DNA of 64,000 nucleotides from Azospirillum sp. TSO35-2 (lineage in GTDB: Bacteria > Pseudomonadota > Alphaproteobacteria > Azospirillales > Azospirillaceae), in assembly GCF_003116095.1 (NCBI RefSeq), contig NZ_LGRA01000018.1, forward strand, positions 580,597 through 644,596, read 5' to 3'. The notes beneath the pieces are model-generated. The model was not told the origin of the DNA and ran no database searches. It saw only the letters and a list, made by a program, of their open reading frames with translations. Both the position numbers and the translations under genes were made by a program. Each line of letters starts with the position of its first letter. Position 1 is the stretch's first letter. Positions 59,414 through 64,000 of the stretch are shown in pieces.

Positions 59414-59809
59414 ATGACACCGCAGGAGTTGGCCGCCAGGAGCTGCGAGCCCTGCCGCGGCGGGGTGCCGCCGATGGACCGCGCGATGGCCGCGTCCTAT
59501 CTGGTCCAGGTGCCGGGTTGGGTCCTGAAGGAAGACCCCGACCGGATCGAACGCGACTTCCGCTTCCCCGACTTCGCCCAGGCCCAGGCCTTCGCCACCC
59601 AGGTCGGCAACCTCTGCGAGCTGGAGGGTCACCATGCCGAGATCCGGTATGGCTGGGGCCACTGCAACGTCGCGTTCTGGACCCACAAGATCAAGGGCCT
59701 GCACGAGAACGACTTCGTGATGGCCGCCAAGGTCAACGGCCTGTCCGAGCCGCCCTACGTCCCCGCCTCGGTCGGCACCCCGCCGCCGCCCTACGTGCAG
59801 GGCGGCTGA
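59414..59809 (+). CDS. phhB: 4a-hydroxytetrahydrobiopterin dehydratase
   Basis: This 131-residue pterin-4a-carbinolamine dehydratase has the signature GHHAEIRYGW followed by NVAFWTHKIKGLHEND, giving the catalytic histidines and aspartate. It recycles tetrahydrobiopterin-type cofactors. No aromatic amino acid hydroxylase is adjacent. The protein has N-terminal and C-terminal extensions (a Pro-rich PPPPYVQGG tail) beyond the usual 95-100 residue core. Confidence 0.9.
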   Translation: MTPQELAARSCEPCRGGVPPMDRAMAASYLVQVPGWVLKEDPDRIERDFRFPDFAQAQAFATQVGNLCELEGHHAEIRYGWGHCNVAFWTHKIKGLHENDFVMAAKVNGLSEPPYVPASVGTPPPPYVQGG

Positions 59810-59839
59810 GAGGGGGCTGAGAGGGGAGCTTTCACCCAC

Positions 59840-60832
59840 CTACCCCCACAGCGCCGCGGTCGGCGGCTGGACCAGGGCGCCGTCATAGACCAGCCCCGGC
59901 TCGCGGTCGCGCGCCAGCAGCAGGGGGCCGTCCAGATCGACGTAACGGGCGCCCTGCCCGACCAGCATCGCCGGCGCCATGGCCAGCGAGGTCGCCACCA
60001 TGCAGCCGACCATCACCTCGAACCCCAGGCCATGGGCGGCGCGCGCCATCGCCAGCGCCTCGGTCAGGCCGCCGGTCTTGTCCAGCTTGACGTTCACCAC
60101 CTGATAGAGCCCGCGCAGCCGGTCCAGCGACTCCAGCCCGTGGCAGGATTCGTCGGCGCCCAGCGGCACCGGGCAGGCGACGCCGCGCAGCGCCTCGTCC
60201 TGGCCGGCGGGCAAGGGCTGCTCGATCATCTCCACCCCCAGCTCCGCCAGCACCGACGCGAATCGGTGGAGCTGGTCGAGCGTCCAGCCCTCGTTGGCGT
60301 CGACCACCAGCCGCACGGCCGGCGCGGCGGCGCGGACCGCCCGGACGCGGTCGAGGTCACCCTCCCCCGTCAGCTTCATCTTCAGGAGCGGATGGCGCGG
60401 CGCCCGCTCGCGCGCCGCCGCCGCCATCGCCGCCGGCTCGTCGACGCTCAGCGTGTAGCAGGTGACCAGCGGCCCCGGCGGCTCGGCCAACCCGGCCAAG
60501 CGCCATGCCGGAACGCCGGTGCGCTTGGCCTCCAGGTCCCACAGCGCGCAGTCCAGCGCGTTGCGCGCGGCGCCGGGCGGCATCCGCGCCGCCAGGGCCT
60601 CGCGGTCCAGCCCGCCGGCAACCGCGTCCGCCATCGCCTCCAGCGCGGCGACCACGCCGTCGACGCTCTCGCCGTAGCGGGCGTAGGGCACGCATTCGCC
60701 ACGGCCGCGATGGCCGCCATCGGTCACCTCGGCCACCACCACCGCGGCTTCGGTCTTGGCCCCGCGCGAGATGCGGAAGGCGCCGCGGATCGGAAAGGTT
60801 TCGCGACGGACGGTCAGGCGTTGATCGGGCAT
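59840..60832 (-). CDS. Dipeptide epimerase (enolase superfamily)
   Basis: This 330-residue enolase-superfamily member is of the L-Ala-D/L-Glu epimerase type. It has the catalytic KMK (about 155-157), the metal-binding DANEGW and IEQPLP glutamate segments, and the GADESCH stretch with the third metal ligand. The NVKLDKTGG lysine lies opposite. It probably recycles peptidoglycan peptides. The natural dipeptide cannot be read from sequence. Start ATG at 60832 (MPDQRL) is preferred to one five codons earlier. Confidence 0.88.
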   Translation of the reverse strand: MPDQRLTVRRETFPIRGAFRISRGAKTEAAVVVAEVTDGGHRGRGECVPYARYGESVDGVVAALEAMADAVAGGLDREALAARMPPGAARNALDCALWDLEAKRTGVPAWRLAGLAEPPGPLVTCYTLSVDEPAAMAAAARERAPRHPLLKMKLTGEGDLDRVRAVRAAAPAVRLVVDANEGWTLDQLHRFASVLAELGVEMIEQPLPAGQDEALRGVACPVPLGADESCHGLESLDRLRGLYQVVNVKLDKTGGLTEALAMARAAHGLGFEVMVGCMVATSLAMAPAMLVGQGARYVDLDGPLLLARDREPGLVYDGALVQPPTAALWG

Positions 60833-60853
60833 GACAATAACCCCCAAACGGAA

Positions 60854-60880
60854 CAGGGCCGGGAGTGTATCCCGGCCCTG
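60854..60880 (-). terminator. Hairpin after the soluble chemoreceptor gene
   Basis: The perfect arms cagggccggg and cccggccctg enclose a seven-base loop, 27 bases beyond the stop of the minus-strand receptor gene. The following bases on that strand include short T-runs, so it is a moderate terminator. Confidence 0.65.
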
Positions 60881-60906
60881 TGGGTCAAGGCGACCGCCTT
60901 CGGTCG

Positions 60907-61953
60907 TCAGCGCTCCTGGACGATGACGCCGTACCAGCCCAGCCCCTTGTAGGTCTCGTATCCGGGGGTCAGCGCGTAGCCGACCAGCCGGCCCTTGTCG
61001 TCGGTGTAATGGCCCATCGTGCCGATGCCGCGCTTCAGCGTCACCGTCTCGGTCAGCAGGCCGCGCCCGTCGGACGAGGCGATCACCCGATGCCGCGCGT
61101 CGAGCAGCAGGCAGCGCGAGCGTTCCCGTTCCCCCGCCTCCAGCCGCACGCCCTCGACCACCGCCGCCGCCTGCGGCTCCCAGTCGAAGAAGATGCCGAG
61201 CACGCCGATCGCGTCGCTGTCCGCCTCGCCGTTGCGGCGGATCGCGGTGGCGTAGGTGGCGACGACGCGGTCATCCAGCGAACGGTTGCGGGCGACGTCA
61301 CCCACCGTGAACTCGCCGCCGTTGCGGGTGGCCAGCGCCTGACGGAACCACGGCTCGTCCGACACGTTGGCGCCGCGGGCGGCGGGGTAGCGGTCGGGCC
61401 GGCCGTTGGCGATCACGTTGCCGTTGCGGTCGGCGATCCACAGGTCGAGGTAGACGGTGTAGGATTCCAGGATCACGCCCAGCCGGCGCGAGGCGTGACG
61501 GCGCGCCTCCTCGCTGGGATCGGCGGCGCAATCGACCACGGCGCTGTCGGTCGCCCACCAGCGGACATCGCAGGAACGCTCGTACAGGTTGCGGTCGATG
61601 ATCTCGATCATGTTGAGCGACAGGTCGGCCAGCCGCTTGCCGTGCATCTCCTGCACCATGGCGCTGCCGGTGGTGGTCAGGTGATCGACCCGGGCGACGA
61701 TCTCCGACCGCAGCTCCTTGGTGATGCTGTTCACCTGGGTCGAGATCTCGGAGACCTCGTTGGCGACCACGGCGAAGCCGCGCCCGGCGTCCCCCGCCCG
61801 CGCCGCCTCGATCAGGGCGTTCATCGCCAGCATCTTGGTGCGTCGGGTGATGTCCTCGATCAAGGACACCTTTTTCGACGCCACATCCAGCACGCCCCGC
61901 GACAGCTCGAAGAGATCGGTGCCCGCCATGCTCATCGTCTTGTCCCCCGTCAT
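60907..61953 (-). CDS. Soluble chemoreceptor with signalling domain before Cache-like sensor
   Basis: This 348-residue protein has a shortened methyl-accepting signalling hairpin at its N-terminus. The conserved tip reads TKMLAMNALIEAARAGDAGR at about 39-58. After a helical linker (about 75-110), a C-terminal domain of about 235 residues carries Cache-like marks such as LDLWIADRNGNVIAN and VGDVARN. No membrane segment is visible, so the sensor would lie in the cytoplasm. The usual order in receptors is reversed. Its ligand and whether it joins receptor arrays are unknown. The next gene upstream is a membrane receptor on the same strand. Confidence 0.85.
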   Translation of the reverse strand: MTGDKTMSMAGTDLFELSRGVLDVASKKVSLIEDITRRTKMLAMNALIEAARAGDAGRGFAVVANEVSEISTQVNSITKELRSEIVARVDHLTTTGSAMVQEMHGKRLADLSLNMIEIIDRNLYERSCDVRWWATDSAVVDCAADPSEEARRHASRRLGVILESYTVYLDLWIADRNGNVIANGRPDRYPAARGANVSDEPWFRQALATRNGGEFTVGDVARNRSLDDRVVATYATAIRRNGEADSDAIGVLGIFFDWEPQAAAVVEGVRLEAGERERSRCLLLDARHRVIASSDGRGLLTETVTLKRGIGTMGHYTDDKGRLVGYALTPGYETYKGLGWYGVIVQER

Positions 61954-62294
61954 GACCGTCCCTGTTCCCTGCCCTCATCAAAAGCCATGCCAACGGTCAC
62001 TGGGCGGTGCCGCGCCATCCGCCCGTCCCGCTTTCCGCCGCGTTTCACCGCGACGGGCGCCTGCCCACTGTTCTTTCAGGATTGTCGTGGGGTTAGCGTG
62101 CTGAAACGGTGGGCAGACTGGCGCCCGGCTGCACAGCGCGTTGTGAACGTGGCATTCATATTGCCGAGACGTAACACGATTTCTCTTAAAATGCGCAACA
62201 AGAAACCCTAAACGCCCCGAAAGACGCCACAACCATTCCGCATCGCAAAATCCTGTGCACACGCCATGCACATTCGCCGGGCAGTTGAAGCGCG
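61954..62294. other. Intergenic region between two receptor genes
   Basis: This gap of 341 bases includes an AT-richer part near 62170-62215, which probably holds the promoter of the soluble receptor gene. I see no gene, terminator-type hairpin or repeat that stands out. Confidence 0.4.
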
Positions 62295-63620
62295 TCAGGC
62301 GACGCGGTGCATGTCGTCCAGGAAACGCTGAACCTCGCGGGTCAGGCGATCGGCCTCGGCGGCCATGCGTTCCGACGCCGCGAACACCTCGTGCGCGGTG
62401 CCGCTGGTGCGGCCGGCGGCGTCGGTGACGTCCTGGATGTCGTCGGACACGGCGCGGGTGCCGGCGGCGGCCTGCTCCATGTTGGCGACGATCTCGCGCA
62501 CGGCGGAGCCCTGCTGCTCGATCCCGGCGCTGATGCCGGCGGCGATCTCGTTGATCGCGTGGATGGTGCGGCCGATGCCGACGATGGCGCCGACCGCCTC
62601 GTCGGTGGAGGACTGGATGCCGGCGATCTGGCCGGCGATTTCGCCGGTCGCCTTGGCGGTCTGGTCGGCCAGCCGCTTGACCTCCTGCGCGACGACGGCG
62701 AAGCCCTTGCCGGCCTCGCCCGCCCGCGCCGCCTCGATGGTGGCGTTCAGCGCCAGAAGGTTGGTCTGGCTGGCGATGTCGTTGATCAGGGTGATGACGT
62801 CGCCGACGGTGCGGGCGGCGCCGGACAGGGTGGCGACCAGCGCGTTGGAGCGTTCGGCCTCGCCCGCGGCGCTTTCCGCCACCTTGGCGACCTCGCCGAC
62901 CTGGCGCGTGATCTCGGCGATGGAGGCCGACAGCTCCTCCGTCGCGGCGGCGACGCTGCCGACGCTGCTGCCGGTCTGCGCCGCCGCCGCCGCGACGGAC
63001 GAGGCCTTGCCGGTGGCATGGTCGGCGTCGGTCTCCATGCTGCGGGCGGAGACCTCCAACTGGTGGGCGGTGTCGGCCACCTCGGCGCAGACGCTCTGGA
63101 TCTGGCTTTCGAAGCGCTGGGTCACACCGGCGAATCCGGTCACCTTGCCCGCGATGCTCTCGGTCGCGGCGTTGATGGTGCGGCTGGCGTGCAGGAAACC
63201 GCCCTGCATGCCGCGCAGCAGAATCCGCCGGAAATACTTGTTTTCCGACACCGCGTGCATCGAGGCGGTCGCCTCGCGCACGAAGGCGTCGGTGCGGTCG
63301 ATGGCGTCGTTGGTGGAGTCCATCAGCGCGCCCAGCGCACCGCCCTCGCCGATGCCGACGACCCGGGCCTCGAAGTCACCGCCGGCAACGGCGCGGTTCA
63401 CCGCGGTCAACCGGTCCACCACCGTCATGGTCCGCCGCAGGAACAGCCCGGCCCCGCCCAGCGCCGCCAGCGCGGCGACGGCCAGGCCGGCGCGCAGCGC
63501 CATGCCGCCCGACCCCACGCCACCGACCCCCAGGGCGTCGACCGCCAGCAGGGCCACGACCGCGGCCCCGCCCAGCGCCACCAACCCGCCGGCCTTAGAG
63601 AGAGAAGACGAATTCGTCAT
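62295..63620 (-). CDS. Membrane methyl-accepting chemotaxis protein
   Basis: This 441-residue receptor has two close N-terminal membrane segments (about 12-33 and 41-62) and almost no periplasmic domain. A HAMP-like region (about 63-115) and a full signalling domain follow. The hairpin tip around residues 300-325 contains [20 protein letters not shown], the CheA/CheW contact. It therefore probably senses cytoplasmic or redox/energy signals through partners. The PAS-domain gene immediately upstream overlaps it by 26 bases, which suggests a split Aer-like pair. Confidence 0.92.
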   Translation of the reverse strand: MTNSSSLSKAGGLVALGGAAVVALLAVDALGVGGVGSGGMALRAGLAVAALAALGGAGLFLRRTMTVVDRLTAVNRAVAGGDFEARVVGIGEGGALGALMDSTNDAIDRTDAFVREATASMHAVSENKYFRRILLRGMQGGFLHASRTINAATESIAGKVTGFAGVTQRFESQIQSVCAEVADTAHQLEVSARSMETDADHATGKASSVAAAAAQTGSSVGSVAAATEELSASIAEITRQVGEVAKVAESAAGEAERSNALVATLSGAARTVGDVITLINDIASQTNLLALNATIEAARAGEAGKGFAVVAQEVKRLADQTAKATGEIAGQIAGIQSSTDEAVGAIVGIGRTIHAINEIAAGISAGIEQQGSAVREIVANMEQAAAGTRAVSDDIQDVTDAAGRTSGTAHEVFAASERMAAEADRLTREVQRFLDDMHRVA

Positions 63621-64000
63621 ACCCGATCCCCTTGTCGGCCAGCAGGGCGACGACGGCGGCGAAGGCCGCCTCCATCCCCTGCTTGCGGTCGGCGTGGCTG
63701 TTCTCGATGTCCAGAAGCTGACGGTACAGCGGGATGACCTTGTCCACCGCCGACCGCTCCGGCACCCGGCGCGAGGAATGGTAGCCGATCACCCGGCCGT
63801 CAGCGTCGAAGCTGGGCGTGACATGGGCGAAGACCCAGTAATGGTCGCCGTTGCGCGCCCGGTTCACGACATAGGCGAAGATCTCCTTCTCCGCCGCCAG
63901 CGTGTCCCACAGCAGCTTGAAGACGCAGCGCGGCATGTCGGGGTGGCGCACGATCGAGTGCGGCGCGCCCATCAGTTCGGCCTCGCTGTAGCCGGCGACG
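63595..64000 (-). CDS. PAS-domain protein, Aer-like (5' end outside window)
   Basis: The visible C-terminal 134 residues contain an Aer-type PAS domain. [22 protein letters not shown] segment is followed by [19 protein letters not shown] and a short helical tail with [12 protein letters not shown]. Such domains bind FAD or haem and sense redox or oxygen. The gene runs off the right edge, so its start is unseen. Its stop lies 26 bases inside the downstream receptor gene, so expression is coupled. Confidence 0.85.
   Translation of the reverse strand, partial: VAGYSEAELMGAPHSIVRHPDMPRCVFKLLWDTLAAEKEIFAYVVNRARNGDHYWVFAHVTPSFDADGRVIGYHSSRRVPERSAVDKVIPLYRQLLDIENSHADRKQGMEAAFAAVVALLADKGIGYDEFVFSL

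Noticed and set aside
62307..63737. 476-codon plus-strand frame over the receptor gene
   Set aside because: Antisense shadow of a clear methyl-accepting chemotaxis protein; Gly/Asp/His-rich.

Overview
The window looks like a stretch of chromosome or large replicon from an Azospirillum-type alphaproteobacterium. The base composition is very GC-rich. It carries nifHDK and nifENX-type nitrogen-fixation genes next to a draT-draG nitrogenase ADP-ribosylation module. NifA/sigma-54 promoter elements and an IHF site sit where they do in Azospirillum and Rhodospirillum, and the remaining genes are alphaproteobacterial in type. The species assignment is inference from gene content and layout.

Layout. 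(1) 1-3.5 kb: a visibly AT-richer segment with three ATGA-coupled minus-strand genes. They resemble an ABC three-component (ABC-3C) conflict system: a nuclease-like protein, a small middle component and a DUF2326 ATPase. (2) 3.5-4.5 kb: a REC-GGDEF diguanylate cyclase. (3) 4.6-14.3 kb: acetoin/2,3-butanediol catabolism. The sigma-54 activator AcoR is followed by a -24/-12 promoter with palindromic upstream sites, then acoX, acoA, acoB, acoC, an SDR, a 2,3-butanediol dehydrogenase and a private lipoyl synthase. (4) 14.3-17.4 kb: a single-chain MmeI-like (type IIL) restriction-modification enzyme. (5) 17.8-28.1 kb: zapE, a sensor kinase, a pyridoxal kinase, a CoA-ester lyase, a KGG-repeat protein, leuB, leuD, an MFS transporter and a divergent LysR gene broken by an in-frame TGA. 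(6) 28.2-31.4 kb: a three-gene set resembling gtrC-gtrB-gtrA polysaccharide glucosylation loci. (7) 31.5-36.5 kb: dapF, mtaB, ftsY and AMP nucleosidase. (8) 36.6-39.3 kb: azoreductase, a class II glutamine amidotransferase and a probable glycosyltransferase.

(9) 39.4-53.0 kb is the nitrogen-fixation region. An ArsC-like nitrogenase-associated gene, draG and draT lie on the minus strand. A 436-residue orphan protein and nifHDK follow on the plus strand. A small exported protein lies on the opposite strand between nifK and nifE. Then come nifE, nifN, nifX, a DUF269 gene, a DUF683 gene and a nif ferredoxin. nifH and nifE each have their own NifA-type upstream sites and -24/-12 element. NifH and NifD keep the expected cluster ligands, and NifH keeps the arginine that DraT modifies. 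Nitrogenase is thus under NifA control for synthesis and DraT/DraG control for activity. (10) 53.0-60.8 kb: gshA, rsmE, a single-domain response regulator, ubiA, a CHAP protein, a methyltransferase, a uracil-DNA-glycosylase-like protein lacking the usual Fe-S cysteines, a pterin dehydratase and a dipeptide epimerase. (11) 60.9-64 kb: chemosensory genes, comprising a soluble receptor with signalling domain first and Cache-like sensor second, a membrane-bound receptor, and a PAS protein running off the window end.

The best candidates for unusual biology are the ABC-3C locus, the uncharacterised protein between draT and nifH, the exported protein between nifK and nifE, the His-rich tail of NifN, the inverted-architecture chemoreceptor, the Fe-S-less UDG-like protein and a dispersed long-inverted-repeat element present twice. 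No tRNA, rRNA, CRISPR array or transposase was found.
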